A DNA stretch of 64,000 bases. Source: Actinospica acidithermotolerans (GTDB taxonomy: Bacteria > Actinomycetota > Actinomycetes > Streptomycetales > Catenulisporaceae). Of this stretch, positions 49,108-59,204 are shown piece by piece. Within the stretch, counting starts at the first letter, position 1. Every line of letters starts with the position of its first letter. The translations under genes and the position numbers were made by a program. The notes under the pieces are model-generated. The model made no database searches. It was not told where the DNA came from and saw nothing but the letters and a program-made list of their open reading frames with translations. The DNA lies in assembly GCF_018139625.1 (NCBI RefSeq), contig NZ_JAGSOH010000002.1, forward strand, positions 1 to 64,000, read 5' to 3'.

Positions 49108-50595
49108 TCAGGCGTCGAAGACGGTCCGGTGCCAGTCCTTGCGGGCCAGCCCGGTGATGTCGTGCATGACGTGCTTGACCTGGGTGTACTCCTCGAGCGA
49201 GTACGCGGACATGTCCTTGCCGTAGCCGGACTGCTTGTAGCCGCCGTGCGGCATCTCGCTGATGATCGGGATGTGGTCGTTGATCCACACGCAGCCGGCC
49301 TTGATGTCGCGGCTGGCCCGGTGCGCGCGGACCAGGTCCTTGGTCCACGCGGAGGCGGCGAGGCCGAACGGGGTGTCGTTGGCCAGGCGGACGGCTTCGT
49401 CATCGGAGTCGAAGGGCAGGGCGACCAGGGCCGGGCCGAACAGCTCCTGCTGGACGATCTCCGAGTCCTGGCTCACGCCGGTCACCAGGGTGGGCCGGTA
49501 GTAGGCGCCGTTCTCGAACTCGGTCCCGCGCAGCTCCGCCGGGAACTCGCCGCCGACCACGATCTTGGCGCCGTAGCCGCGGGCGCGCTCCACGAACGCG
49601 GCGACGGAATCCCGCTGGCGCACCGAGCTGAGCGGGCCGAGGTCGGTGGCGGGGTCGTTCGGGTCGCCCAGCTTGACGGCGGCGAAAAGCTCCGCGACGC
49701 CCTCGACGAACTCGTCGAAGCGGCTGCGGTGCACGTAGGCGCGGGTGGCGGCCGTGCAGTCCTGGCCGGTGTTGATCAGCGATCCGGCGACGGCACCGTG
49801 GATGGCCGCCTCCAGGTCCGCGTCGTCGAACACGACGAAGGGCGCCTTGCCGCCGAGCTCCAGATGCACGCGCTTGACGGTCTGCGCGGCGATCTCGGCG
49901 ATGCGCTTGCCGACCGGCGTGGACCCGGTGAACGAGACCATGTCGACGTCGGGGTGGCCGATCAGCGCCTCGCCGGCAACCCGGCCGAGCCCGGTGACGA
50001 CGTTGACCACGCCGTTCGGAATACCCGCCTCGGTGCACGCCTCGGCGAAGGCCAGCGCCGTCAGCGGGGTGATCTCGGCGGGCTTGAGCACGATCGTGTT
50101 GCCCGCGGCGATGGCCGGCAGTATCTTCCACGCGGCCATCTGCAGCGGGTAGTTCCACGGCGCGATCGAGCCGACCACGCCGATCGGCTCGCGGCGGATC
50201 GAGGAGGCGTGCAGGCCGCTGTACTCGGCCTGCGCCTTGCCCTCGAGGTGGCGCGCGGCGCCGGCGAAGAACGCGACGTTGTCCACCGTGCCCGGCACGT
50301 CGAAGTTCGTGGTCAGCCGGATCGGCTTGCCGGTCTGCGAGGTCTCGAGCCTCGCCAGCTGCGCGGACCGCCCGTCGAGGATCGCGGCCAGCTTGTGCAT
50401 CAGGGTGCTGCGCTCGCCGGGGGTGGCGCCGGCCCAGCCTGGCAGTGCGGCGCGCGCGGCGGCCACCGCCCGGTCCACGTCGGCCGGACCCGCGTGCACC
50501 GAGCTCGCGATCACCCGGCCGGTGGCCGGGTCGAGGACCGACAGCCCCTCGTCTCCTGTGCCGTCCGCGAGCCCGCCGTCGATGTACTGGTGCAT
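49108..50595 (-). CDS. Aldehyde dehydrogenase, probable gamma-aminobutyraldehyde dehydrogenase
   Basis: A 495-residue protein from ATG 50595 with GGGAG upstream. It shows 'SIAPWNYPLQMAAWKILPAI', 'SFTGSTPVGKRI', 'VHLELGGKAPFVVFDDAD' and the catalytic segment 'NTGQDCTAATRAYV'. This is the aminobutyraldehyde/betaine aldehyde subgroup (PatD/YdcW-like). First gene of the leftward operon that contains PotDABC, it would oxidise the aldehyde made from putrescine to GABA. Divergent from the PucR regulator across a 407-bp region rich in inverted repeats. Confidence 0.88.
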   Translation of the reverse strand: MHQYIDGGLADGTGDEGLSVLDPATGRVIASSVHAGPADVDRAVAAARAALPGWAGATPGERSTLMHKLAAILDGRSAQLARLETSQTGKPIRLTTNFDVPGTVDNVAFFAGAARHLEGKAQAEYSGLHASSIRREPIGVVGSIAPWNYPLQMAAWKILPAIAAGNTIVLKPAEITPLTALAFAEACTEAGIPNGVVNVVTGLGRVAGEALIGHPDVDMVSFTGSTPVGKRIAEIAAQTVKRVHLELGGKAPFVVFDDADLEAAIHGAVAGSLINTGQDCTAATRAYVHRSRFDEFVEGVAELFAAVKLGDPNDPATDLGPLSSVRQRDSVAAFVERARGYGAKIVVGGEFPAELRGTEFENGAYYRPTLVTGVSQDSEIVQQELFGPALVALPFDSDDEAVRLANDTPFGLAASAWTKDLVRAHRASRDIKAGCVWINDHIPIISEMPHGGYKQSGYGKDMSAYSLEEYTQVKHVMHDITGLARKDWHRTVFDA

Positions 50596-51002
50596 AGTGT
50601 CCGCTCCCGGAGCGTGATCGGTCTTCCCTGGCTTCCAGCGCCCTTCAGACGCTTTGGCGCCGAAGCTCGTGCAGCTTTGGCAGGTTGTCTGAACAGGGCG
50701 CTCCCGGCGTCCGCGACCACGCTGCCGCTCTGACCGAAGGATCGTGACATAGACCACGCGCTTCCGACAAGGGATTCCGCAGGGAAACTTGGTCTGAACG
50801 ACGGATTCTTGATGACTTTCCGATCACGATCGTCGAAGTCCGTCGTTCGAGGGAAAGTTCTGGCACCTTGCCAGTCGGCCGTCCAGCTGTCAGAGTGCCT
50901 GTTGTAGGCCCATTCGAGCGACAACCTGTCGCAACCCGGCATGACGGGCGGATGAACGGCCGCTCACGCGCTCCCCGAATCCCGATGGAAAGCCTGACGA
51001 CG
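50596..51002. promoter_or_regulatory. 407-bp divergent region between the aldehyde dehydrogenase and pucR
   Basis: No gene is seen here. Three inverted repeats are visible: TTCAGAC (50644-50650) with GTCTGAA (50687-50693), extended imperfectly by CGCCCT and AGGGCG arms; GAACGACGGA (50798-50807) with TCCGTCGTTC (50841-50850), a perfect 10-base pair; and CTGGCA-cct-TGCCAG (50862-50876). GCTTTGGC is repeated at 50651-50658 and 50674-50681. The two distal repeats lie nearer pucR and are the best candidates for PucR binding. Confidence 0.5.
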
Positions 51003-52670
51003 ATGTCCCTGCCTCCCACCGACCAGCCCGATCCGCGGGCGACGCTGCTGCCCGGGTACCCGACCGTCGCCGAGGTGCTCGCGCTCGACGCGGTGCGCCA
51101 GGGCAACCCGCGCGTGGTGGCGGGCACGGCGGGGCTGGACCGGCGGGTGCGCTGGGTGCACGTGACGGAGCTGACCGACGTGCGCGAGATCCTGCGCGGC
51201 GGCGAACTGGTGCTCTCCACGGCGATCGCCTGGCCGGACGACCGTGAGTCGCTCGCGAGGTACATAGCCGACCTGGCCGGGCTCGGCGCCGCCGGCCTGG
51301 TCGTCGAGCTGGGCCGACGCTACCCGCAGGCCCCGCCGAAGCCGCTGCTGCTCGCCGCGGAGAAGCACCGCCTTCCGGTCATCACGCTCGGCCGCGACAC
51401 CCGTTTCGTGACGATTACCGAGGCGGTCCACGCGCGGATCATCGACGCGCAGCTCGCGGAACTGCGGGCCTCCGAAGAGGTTCACCAAACCTTTACCGAA
51501 CTCGCGGTCGAGGGAGCCGAGCCGGGCGAGGTCGTCCGGCAGATAGCCAAGATGGCCGGGCACCCGGTCGTGCTGGAGAACCTGGCGCACCAGGTACTCG
51601 TCTACGACACGGCCACGACCACGGAGGAGGCGCTGCTCGACGGCTGGGAGGGCCGCTCCCGCGCCGTGCGCCCGGCGACGCGGACCGCGTACGACGAGCG
51701 TTCCGGCTGGCTGACCACGGTCGTCGGCGCGCGCGGCCAGGACTGGGGCCGGCTCGTGCTCGTCTGCGACGGCATCCCGGCCCCCGCCCCGAGCCGCCTG
51801 GTCATGCTGGCCGAGCGCGGCGCGGCGACCCTGGCGCTGAACCGGCTCATGCAGCGCGACCGCGAGTCGCTGGAGCGCCAGACCCACCGCACGCTGCTGA
51901 CGGCGATCCTCAACCACGCGCACTCCTCGTCCGAGATATCGCTGCGTGCGCGTGCGATAGGCGTTCGCCTCGACGACAAGCGCCTGGTCGGCATCGTGCT
52001 CCGGCTGCGCGGCCACGCCTCCTCGCTCGAGCACCAGTCCCGCCTGCGCGAACTCACCGACAACGCGGCGGCCGCCGTCCGCGACAAGCGCCTCGCCGCC
52101 CTGATCGGCGCCGTGGACGAACACTCCGTAGGCCTGCTGCTCGCCCTCGGCCCGCAGGACCGCGAGGACGTCGCGCTGGAGACGTTCGCCAGTTCGGTGC
52201 GCAAGCTCGCCGGCCCCGACGGCGGCGACTTCGCCATCGCCGTGGGTACGTCCGTCGGCGCCGTTCGCGACGCGCGCAGGTCGCTCCTCGAGGCAGTGCA
52301 GGTCGCCGACGCCGCGATCCGCCAGACCGGCGGCCCCTCGTACCACCGCCTCGTGGACGTGCGCCTCAGGGGTCTGCTGCACCTGCTGCGCGACGACGCG
52401 CGGCTGCAGACATACGTCGAGCGCGAGCTCGGCCCCCTGCTCGCCTACGACACCGAGCGCGGCACCAACCTCGTCGCCATGCTCGGCATCTACCTCGACC
52501 AGGGCCGCAACAAGTCCGCCGCCGCCGACGCCGCGCACCTGTCCCGCCCCTCGTTCTACGAGCGGCTGCACCGCATCGAGCGCGTCCTCGGCGTCGACCT
52601 CGACTCGGTGGAGTCCTGCCTCTCCCTGCACGTCGCGCTGCTGGCGCTGGAGGCCGTACGCAACGTCTGA
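51003..52670 (+). CDS. PucR-family transcriptional regulator
   Basis: A 555-residue regulator if ATG 51003 is used; ATG 50985 and others upstream are possible. It has an N-terminal PucR ligand-type domain (about residues 17-140, 'GYPTVAEVLALDAVRQGNPRVVAG'), a central GGDEF-like region, and a C-terminal helix-turn-helix (about 498-525, 'NKSAAADAAHLSRPSFYERL'). The group controls nitrogen-compound catabolism (purines, GABA, polyamines) in actinobacteria. Its position, divergent from the aldehyde dehydrogenase and pot operon, suggests control of polyamine use. Confidence 0.87.
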   Translation: MSLPPTDQPDPRATLLPGYPTVAEVLALDAVRQGNPRVVAGTAGLDRRVRWVHVTELTDVREILRGGELVLSTAIAWPDDRESLARYIADLAGLGAAGLVVELGRRYPQAPPKPLLLAAEKHRLPVITLGRDTRFVTITEAVHARIIDAQLAELRASEEVHQTFTELAVEGAEPGEVVRQIAKMAGHPVVLENLAHQVLVYDTATTTEEALLDGWEGRSRAVRPATRTAYDERSGWLTTVVGARGQDWGRLVLVCDGIPAPAPSRLVMLAERGAATLALNRLMQRDRESLERQTHRTLLTAILNHAHSSSEISLRARAIGVRLDDKRLVGIVLRLRGHASSLEHQSRLRELTDNAAAAVRDKRLAALIGAVDEHSVGLLLALGPQDREDVALETFASSVRKLAGPDGGDFAIAVGTSVGAVRDARRSLLEAVQVADAAIRQTGGPSYHRLVDVRLRGLLHLLRDDARLQTYVERELGPLLAYDTERGTNLVAMLGIYLDQGRNKSAAADAAHLSRPSFYERLHRIERVLGVDLDSVESCLSLHVALLALEAVRNV

Positions 52671-52711
52671 GGGGGGCCGCCCAACCAGTCGTGCCAGAGT
52701 CTCGAGACGCC

Positions 52712-52747
52712 GGGTGCAGGCCCGGACGGTTGTCCGGGCCCGCACCC
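52712..52747. terminator. Hairpin between convergent pucR and aldehyde dehydrogenase genes
   Basis: GGGTGCAGGCCCGGAC (52712-52727) pairs with GTCCGGGCCCGCACCC (52732-52747) through 15 pairs and one A-C mismatch, loop GGTT. It lies in the 95-bp gap between two converging genes. Confidence 0.8.
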
Positions 52748-52765
52748 CGCGTGCAGGGCGAGCGG

Positions 52766-54193
<1,428 letters not shown>

Positions 54194-54275
54194 ACAGCAC
54201 TCCTGAGGGTCGTCTAGGTCGCTCTGCGACAGCACTCTAGTCCGAATATCGAGACTCGGCGAGACCTCCGAAGCT

Positions 54276-54317
54276 ATGGATTCCGTGGTGATGACGGCCA
54301 TGAAAGACGAAATCCAT
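54276..54317. promoter_or_regulatory. Inverted repeat between aldehyde dehydrogenase and Lrp-type regulator genes
   Basis: ATGGATTCCGT (54276-54286) and ACGAAATCCAT (54307-54317) are inverted with 10 of 11 positions matching; the arm centres are 31 bases apart, about three helical turns. It is a plausible site for the adjacent Lrp-type regulator, acting on both divergent genes. Confidence 0.55.
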
Positions 54318-54352
54318 CGGATCGGCCTTGCCAAACGACGGGAACAGCAGAC

Positions 54353-54850
54353 ATGATGAACGACGTGTCGATCGACGGCGCGGCCCGGCGCAGAAACCCG
54401 GGAGCGTCCTTGGACCCGGTGTCCAAGGCGATCATCGAGCAGCTCCAGCAGGACGGTCGGCGGTCCTACGCCACGATCGCCAAGGCCGTGGGGCTGTCCG
54501 AGGCGGCGGTGCGCCAGCGGGTGCAGCGCCTGCTCGACTCCGAAGTGATGCAGGTGGTGGCGGTCACCGATCCGCTCACCGTCGGCTTCAACCGGCAGGC
54601 GATGATCGGCATTCGGTGCGAAGGTGATATCGAGCCGGTGGCCGAGACGCTGTCCGCGATGGAGGAGGTGGCCTACGTGGTCGCCACCGCGGGCTCGTTC
54701 GACCTGATGGCGGAGGTGGTCGCGGAGGACGACGACCAGCTCCTGTACATCATCAACAAGCGGATCCGGGCGATCCCGCAGGTGCGGAGCACCGAGAGTT
54801 TCGTCTACCTGAAACTGCACAAACAGACCTACACCTGGGGTACCCGATGA
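54353..54850 (+). CDS. Lrp/AsnC-family transcriptional regulator
   Basis: A 165-residue protein. The N-terminal helix-turn-helix (about residues 22-70) contains 'SKAIIEQLQQDGRRSYATIA' and 'VGLSEAAVRQRVQRL', and the C-terminal RAM domain contains 'VAYVVATAGSFDLMAEVVAEDDDQ'. ATG 54353 or the ATG one codon later may be used; GGGA precedes both. Its TGA overlaps the aminotransferase ATG (54847-54850). It is likely to sense an amine or amino acid and control the divergent aldehyde dehydrogenase and its own operon. Confidence 0.92.
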   Translation: MMNDVSIDGAARRRNPGASLDPVSKAIIEQLQQDGRRSYATIAKAVGLSEAAVRQRVQRLLDSEVMQVVAVTDPLTVGFNRQAMIGIRCEGDIEPVAETLSAMEEVAYVVATAGSFDLMAEVVAEDDDQLLYIINKRIRAIPQVRSTESFVYLKLHKQTYTWGTR

Positions 54851-56226
54851 CAGAGACCATCGACAGCCGCGCCTACGACCACCTCTGGATGCACTTCACC
54901 CGGATGTCCAGCTACAAGGACCACGCGGTGCCGACGATCGTCAAGGGCGACGGGGCGTACATCTGGGACGCCAAGGGCCGCCGCTACCTCGACGGCCTCG
55001 CCGGCCTGTTCGTCGTGCAGGCCGGCCACGGCCGCGCCGAGCTGGCCGAGGCCGCCGCGAAGCAGGCCAGGGAACTGGCCTTCTTCCCGGTCTGGTCCTA
55101 CGCGCACCCGAACGCCATCGACCTGGCGGACCGGCTGGCCTCCTACGCCCCGGGCGACCTGAACAAGGTCTTCTTCACCACGGGCGGCGGCGAGGCGGTG
55201 GAGACCGCCTGGAAGCTGGCCAAGCAGTACTTCAAGCTGGTCGGCAAGCCGATGAAGCACAAGGTCATCAGCCGCTCGATCGCCTACCACGGCACCCCGC
55301 AGGGCGCCCTGTCGATCACCGGCATCCCGGACGCCAAGAAGTACTTCGAGCCGCTGGTGCCCGGCGCGCACAAGGTGCCGAACACCAACTTCTACCGGGC
55401 CGCGGAGATCTCCGGCGTACCGGAGCTCGGCCAGGACCTCGAGCGCTTCGGCCGCTGGGCCGCCGACCAGGTGGAGCAGGCGATCCTGGCCGAGGGCCCG
55501 GACACCGTGGCCGCCGTGTTCGTCGAGCCGGTGCAGAACTCCGGCGGCTGCTTCCCGCCGCCGCCCGGGTACTTCCAGCGGCTGCGCGAGATCTGCGACA
55601 CCTACGACGTGCTGCTGGTCTCGGACGAGGTCATCTGCGCGTTCGGCCGCCTCGGCACGATGTTCGCCTGTGACAAGTTCGGCTACGTGCCGGACATCAT
55701 CACCTGCGCCAAGGGCATGACCTCGGGCTACTCCCCGATCGGCGCCGCGATCGTCTCCGACCGGATCGCCGCCCCGTTCTACGAGGGCGACAACTACTTC
55801 CCGCACGGCTACACCTTCGGCGGGCACCCGGTCTCGGCGGCCGTCGCGATGGCCAACCTGGACATCTTCGAGCGCGAGGGCCTCAACGAGCAGGTGCTCA
55901 AGAACGAGCAGGCGTTCCGCTCCACGCTGGAGAAGCTGAGCGACCTGCCGATCGTCGGCGACGTGCGCGGCGACGGGTACTTCTACGGCATCGAGCTCGT
56001 CAAGGACAAGGCCACCAAGACCACGTTCGACGACGACGAGTCGGAGCGCCTGCTGCGCGGCTTCCTGTCGACGGCGCTGTTCGACGCGGGCCTGTACTGC
56101 CGCGCCGACGACCGCGGCGACCCGGTCGTGCAGCTCGCGCCGCCGCTGATCTGCGACCAGCAGCAGTTCGACGAGATCGAGCAGATCCTGCGTTCGGTGC
56201 TCACCGAGGCCTGGACGAGGCTGTAG
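54847..56226 (+). CDS. Class III omega-aminotransferase, probable putrescine/polyamine:pyruvate transaminase
   Basis: A 459-residue PLP enzyme. 'YLDGLAGLFVVQAGHGRAEL' near the N-terminus, 'FFTTGGGEAVETAWKLAKQY', 'AYHGTPQGALSITGI', 'LLVSDEVICAFGRLG' and the PLP-lysine region 'IITCAKGMTSGYSPIGAAI' match the SpuC/omega-amino acid:pyruvate aminotransferase group. It would convert putrescine or another diamine to an aminoaldehyde with pyruvate as acceptor, feeding the neighbouring aldehyde dehydrogenases. Translationally coupled to the Lrp-type regulator. Confidence 0.9.
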   Translation: MTETIDSRAYDHLWMHFTRMSSYKDHAVPTIVKGDGAYIWDAKGRRYLDGLAGLFVVQAGHGRAELAEAAAKQARELAFFPVWSYAHPNAIDLADRLASYAPGDLNKVFFTTGGGEAVETAWKLAKQYFKLVGKPMKHKVISRSIAYHGTPQGALSITGIPDAKKYFEPLVPGAHKVPNTNFYRAAEISGVPELGQDLERFGRWAADQVEQAILAEGPDTVAAVFVEPVQNSGGCFPPPPGYFQRLREICDTYDVLLVSDEVICAFGRLGTMFACDKFGYVPDIITCAKGMTSGYSPIGAAIVSDRIAAPFYEGDNYFPHGYTFGGHPVSAAVAMANLDIFEREGLNEQVLKNEQAFRSTLEKLSDLPIVGDVRGDGYFYGIELVKDKATKTTFDDDESERLLRGFLSTALFDAGLYCRADDRGDPVVQLAPPLICDQQQFDEIEQILRSVLTEAWTRL

Positions 56227-56233
56227 TCCTTCC

Positions 56234-56312
56234 GATGGACGCACAGCCAATGCTCGCGAACCCGGGTTGCCTCGGGCGATGAACGCGGAAGCAATGCTCG
56301 CGAACCCGGGTT
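56234..56312. repeat. Tandem 44-base duplication of a gene start with CCCGGG palindromes
   Basis: 56234-56268 and 56278-56312 match at 30 of 35 positions, including 21 identical bases (56248-56268, 56292-56312). The left copy has its own ATG at 56235 that reads 15 codons to a TGA overlapping the real ATG at 56279. Both copies carry AACCCGGGTT, and ACCCGGGT recurs at 56324-56331. Confidence 0.8.
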
Positions 56313-56959
56313 CCACCGAGCGGACCCGGGTTCGACGTATCCCCGAGCTCGCCGTCACGGACCGTTCGATGCTGCATCGGGTCCTCGACGCCGGGCTGGT
56401 CGGCCACCTCGCGCTGGCCGACGAGACCGGCCAGCCGTACGCGCTGCCGGTGGCGTACGCGCGCGACGACGAGTCGCTCATCGTGCACGGCTCGACGGCC
56501 AGCCGGCTGTTCCGGCTCTGCGCGGCCGGCACCCCCGTCTGCCTCACGGTCACGCTGCTCGACGGGCTCGTGCTGGCCCGCTCGGCCTTCGAGTCCTCGA
56601 TGAACTACCGCAGCGTGATGGTGCTCGGGCACTGCAGCGTGCTGCACGGCAAGGCCAAGGAGCGCGGCCTGCGCCTGATCAGCGACCACCTGATGCCGGA
56701 GCGCTGGAACGAGGTCCGCAAGCCCTCCGCGCAGGAGCTCAAGGCCACCGCTGTGCTCGAGCTCCCCCTCGACGAGTGCTCGGTGAAGATCAACGCCGAC
56801 GGCCCCGACGATCCGGCGGAGGATGTCGAGCTGCCGGTGTGGGCCGGGCGCGTGCCGCTGATCCGGCAGTGGGGCGACCCGGTGCCGTCCGCGGACCTCA
56901 AGCCGGAGTACGGCGCGATACCCGAATACGTCCGCCGCTGGAATCAGCGCACTTCCTGA
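56279..56959 (+). CDS. Pyridoxamine 5'-phosphate oxidase-like FMN split-barrel protein
   Basis: A 226-residue protein from ATG 56279, which mirrors the ATG in the duplicated segment before it; 56294 is an alternative. 'RTRVRRIPELAVTDRSMLHR', 'GQPYALPVAYARDDESLIVHGS', and 'RKPSAQELKATAVLELPLDE' are typical of the putative PNPOx-like family (flavin or haem binding). True pyridoxamine phosphate oxidase activity is not shown. It lies 52 bases after a PLP-dependent aminotransferase and 12 before an FAD oxidoreductase, so it belongs to the polyamine operon. Confidence 0.82.
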   Translation: MNAEAMLANPGSTERTRVRRIPELAVTDRSMLHRVLDAGLVGHLALADETGQPYALPVAYARDDESLIVHGSTASRLFRLCAAGTPVCLTVTLLDGLVLARSAFESSMNYRSVMVLGHCSVLHGKAKERGLRLISDHLMPERWNEVRKPSAQELKATAVLELPLDECSVKINADGPDDPAEDVELPVWAGRVPLIRQWGDPVPSADLKPEYGAIPEYVRRWNQRTS

Positions 56960-56971
56960 AGGAAAAAGCCC

Positions 56972-58342
56972 GTGACCGGCCCGAGCTTCTGGCACGACTC
57001 CCTGCCGCAACCCGTCACCCCGCGCCCGCCGCTGCCCGGCGACAGCGAGGCCGACGTAGTCATCGTCGGCGCCGGGTACACCGGCCTGTGGACGGCCTAT
57101 TACCTGAAGAAGGCCGACCCCGGCTGCCGCGTCATCGTGCTCGAATCCGAGTACGCGGGCTTCGGCGCGTCGGGACGCAACGGCGGCTGGTGCTCGGCAC
57201 TGTTCCCGTCGAGCCTGTCCAAGGTCGCGAAGGTCGCGGGTTCGCGCGACGCGGCGATCGCCTTGCAGCGGACGCTCAACGAGACCGTGGACGAGGTCGG
57301 CGCCGTCACCAAGGCGGAGGGCATCGACTGCCACTACGCCAAGGGCGGCACGATCATCCTCGCACGTACACCGGTCCAGCTGGAGCGCGCGCAGGAGGAG
57401 ATCGCCGAGTTCCGCGAGTACGGCTTCGGCGAGGAGGACCACCGCCTGCTGACGGCCGAGGAGGCGAAGGCCGAGCTCGCCGCCACCGACGTGCTCGGCG
57501 CCACCTACACCCCGCACTGCGCGGCGATCCAGCCCGCGCTGCTGGCCAGGGGCCTGGCGGACGTCGTCGAGCGGATGGGCGTGCAGATCTACGAGCAGAC
57601 GCCGGCCACCTCGATCTGGAACGGCGAGGCCCGGACCCCGCACGGCAACGTGCGCGCGGAGACGGTCGTGCGCGCGACCGAGGGCTACACGAAGACCATC
57701 TCGGGCTTCAAGCGCGCGATCGCCCCCGTCTACTCGCTGATGCTCGCGACCGAGCCCCTGACGGACGCTCAGTGGGACGAGATCGGGCTGAAGGGCCGTC
57801 AGACCTTCTCCGACGGCCGCCATCTGATCATCTACGGGCAGCGGACGGCCGACGGGCGGTTCGCGTTCGGCGGCCGCGGAGCGCCGTACCACTACGGCTC
57901 CTCGATCAAGCCGGAGTACGACAGCCACCCGCGCGTGCACACGGAACTCAAGCGAGTCCTCGACGAGATGTTCCCGGTCCTGCGCGACGTCCAGGTGAGC
58001 CGGACGTGGGGCGGCGCGCTCGGCGTGCCGCGCGACTGGTTCGCCTCCGTCGGCTACGACCGCGCGGCCAAGCTGGCGTGGGCGGGCGGCTATGTGGGTG
58101 ACGGCGTGGGCGCGGCTAACCTGGCCGGCCGAACCTTGGCCGATCTGATTCGCGGCAAGCGCACGCCGCTGACGGCGCTGCCCTGGGTCGGGCATCAGTC
58201 GCCGAAGTGGGAATTCGAGCCTTTCCGCTGGATCGGCGCGAATCTGGGCCTGCGCGTGATGGACGGCGCGGACGCCGAGGAGTCGCGCACCGGCCGTGCC
58301 TCGCGGCGCGCGGCGCTGTTCGGCAGGTTCCTCGGAAGCTGA
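56972..58342 (+). CDS. FAD-dependent oxidoreductase, gamma-glutamylputrescine oxidase-like
   Basis: A 456-residue DAO-family enzyme starting at GTG 56972 after an A-rich ribosome-binding site. The FAD motif is 'DVVIVGAGYTGLWTAYYLK', then 'GFGASGRNGGWCSALFPSSL', and C-terminal 'WAGGYVGDGVGAANLAGRTL'. The GRNGG segment is shared with the enzyme at 43252-44649, but the remaining sequence differs, suggesting two substrates. Fourth gene of the rightward operon with Lrp, aminotransferase and split-barrel protein. Confidence 0.85.
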   Translation: MTGPSFWHDSLPQPVTPRPPLPGDSEADVVIVGAGYTGLWTAYYLKKADPGCRVIVLESEYAGFGASGRNGGWCSALFPSSLSKVAKVAGSRDAAIALQRTLNETVDEVGAVTKAEGIDCHYAKGGTIILARTPVQLERAQEEIAEFREYGFGEEDHRLLTAEEAKAELAATDVLGATYTPHCAAIQPALLARGLADVVERMGVQIYEQTPATSIWNGEARTPHGNVRAETVVRATEGYTKTISGFKRAIAPVYSLMLATEPLTDAQWDEIGLKGRQTFSDGRHLIIYGQRTADGRFAFGGRGAPYHYGSSIKPEYDSHPRVHTELKRVLDEMFPVLRDVQVSRTWGGALGVPRDWFASVGYDRAAKLAWAGGYVGDGVGAANLAGRTLADLIRGKRTPLTALPWVGHQSPKWEFEPFRWIGANLGLRVMDGADAEESRTGRASRRAALFGRFLGS

Positions 58343-58439
58343 GATCCGGCCCCGAGCCGGCGGCCCGTCGATCATCAGATCGGATGAATCCCGCCCATCT
58401 CGGCGAGAAGCGGACGAGGATTTCGGGCATGGTGGGAGG

Positions 58440-59204
58440 GTGAGTGTTCCCTCGGACAATCCCGTGCTCAACGCCGTCGGCCTGGTCTTCCCGGCCGACG
58501 GCTCGGTACTGCGCGGAGCGCATCTGGCCGTCGGGGAACGCGAAGCCGTGGCTGTCCTCGGCGACGCGGGTTCCGGCAAGTCGGTCCTGCTCGCGCTGCT
58601 CTGCGGCATGCTGGAGCCGGCCAAGGGCAGTCTGTGGGCCAGCGGCCGCCCGCTGCACGTCCTGCCCACGGACCAGCGGCAGACCGTCTTCCGACGGCGC
58701 TTCGGCGTGCTGCCCCAGGACTGCCGTCTGCTCCCGGAGCTCACCGTCGCCGAGAACGTCGCACTGCCGCTGCGGCTGGCCGGGATGCGCTCGTCCCAGG
58801 CCATAGGGCGTTCGCGAGTCTGGCTGGAGCGCTTCGAGATAGAGGATCATGCCTCGAGCTCGGCCGCCGACCTGCCGAAGCCGATCCTGCGCCGCGCCGC
58901 ACTGGCCCGCGCGCTGGTCGGCGATCCGACGGTCCTGCTGGCCGACGAACCGCTCGCCGACCTGTCCGTGCCGACGGCCGAGTCCACCGCGCGGATCCTG
59001 CGCTCCATCGCGGCGTCGCACGGCACCGCGGTCGTCGTGTTCACCCGCGAGGCGATGACGGCCGCGTACTTCGACCGGACGATCAAGCTCGCGGACGGCC
59101 GTACCGACACGATGGCCGCGACCGCACCGCCGGCGGCCGTGCCGCTGCTCGCTTCGAGTGAACAGGCTGCCGAATTCGGCCTGCCGCTGGGACGGACCCG
59201 ATGA
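58440..59204 (+). CDS. ABC transporter ATP-binding protein with degenerate signature
   Basis: A 254-residue ABC ATPase of the FtsE/MacB-like group. The start is uncertain: GTG 58440 is adjacent to GGGAGG with almost no spacing. Walker A 'GDAGSGKSVLLALL', Q-loop 'VLPQDCRLLPELTVAENVALPL' and Walker B 'TVLLADEPLADLS' are clear. The signature LSGGQ is replaced by 'DLPKPILRRAALARAL', and the H-loop His is not evident ('VVVFTREAM'). It may bind but hydrolyse ATP poorly. Its stop overlaps the next gene's ATG (59201-59204). Confidence 0.75.
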   Translation: MSVPSDNPVLNAVGLVFPADGSVLRGAHLAVGEREAVAVLGDAGSGKSVLLALLCGMLEPAKGSLWASGRPLHVLPTDQRQTVFRRRFGVLPQDCRLLPELTVAENVALPLRLAGMRSSQAIGRSRVWLERFEIEDHASSSAADLPKPILRRAALARALVGDPTVLLADEPLADLSVPTAESTARILRSIAASHGTAVVVFTREAMTAAYFDRTIKLADGRTDTMAATAPPAAVPLLASSEQAAEFGLPLGRTR

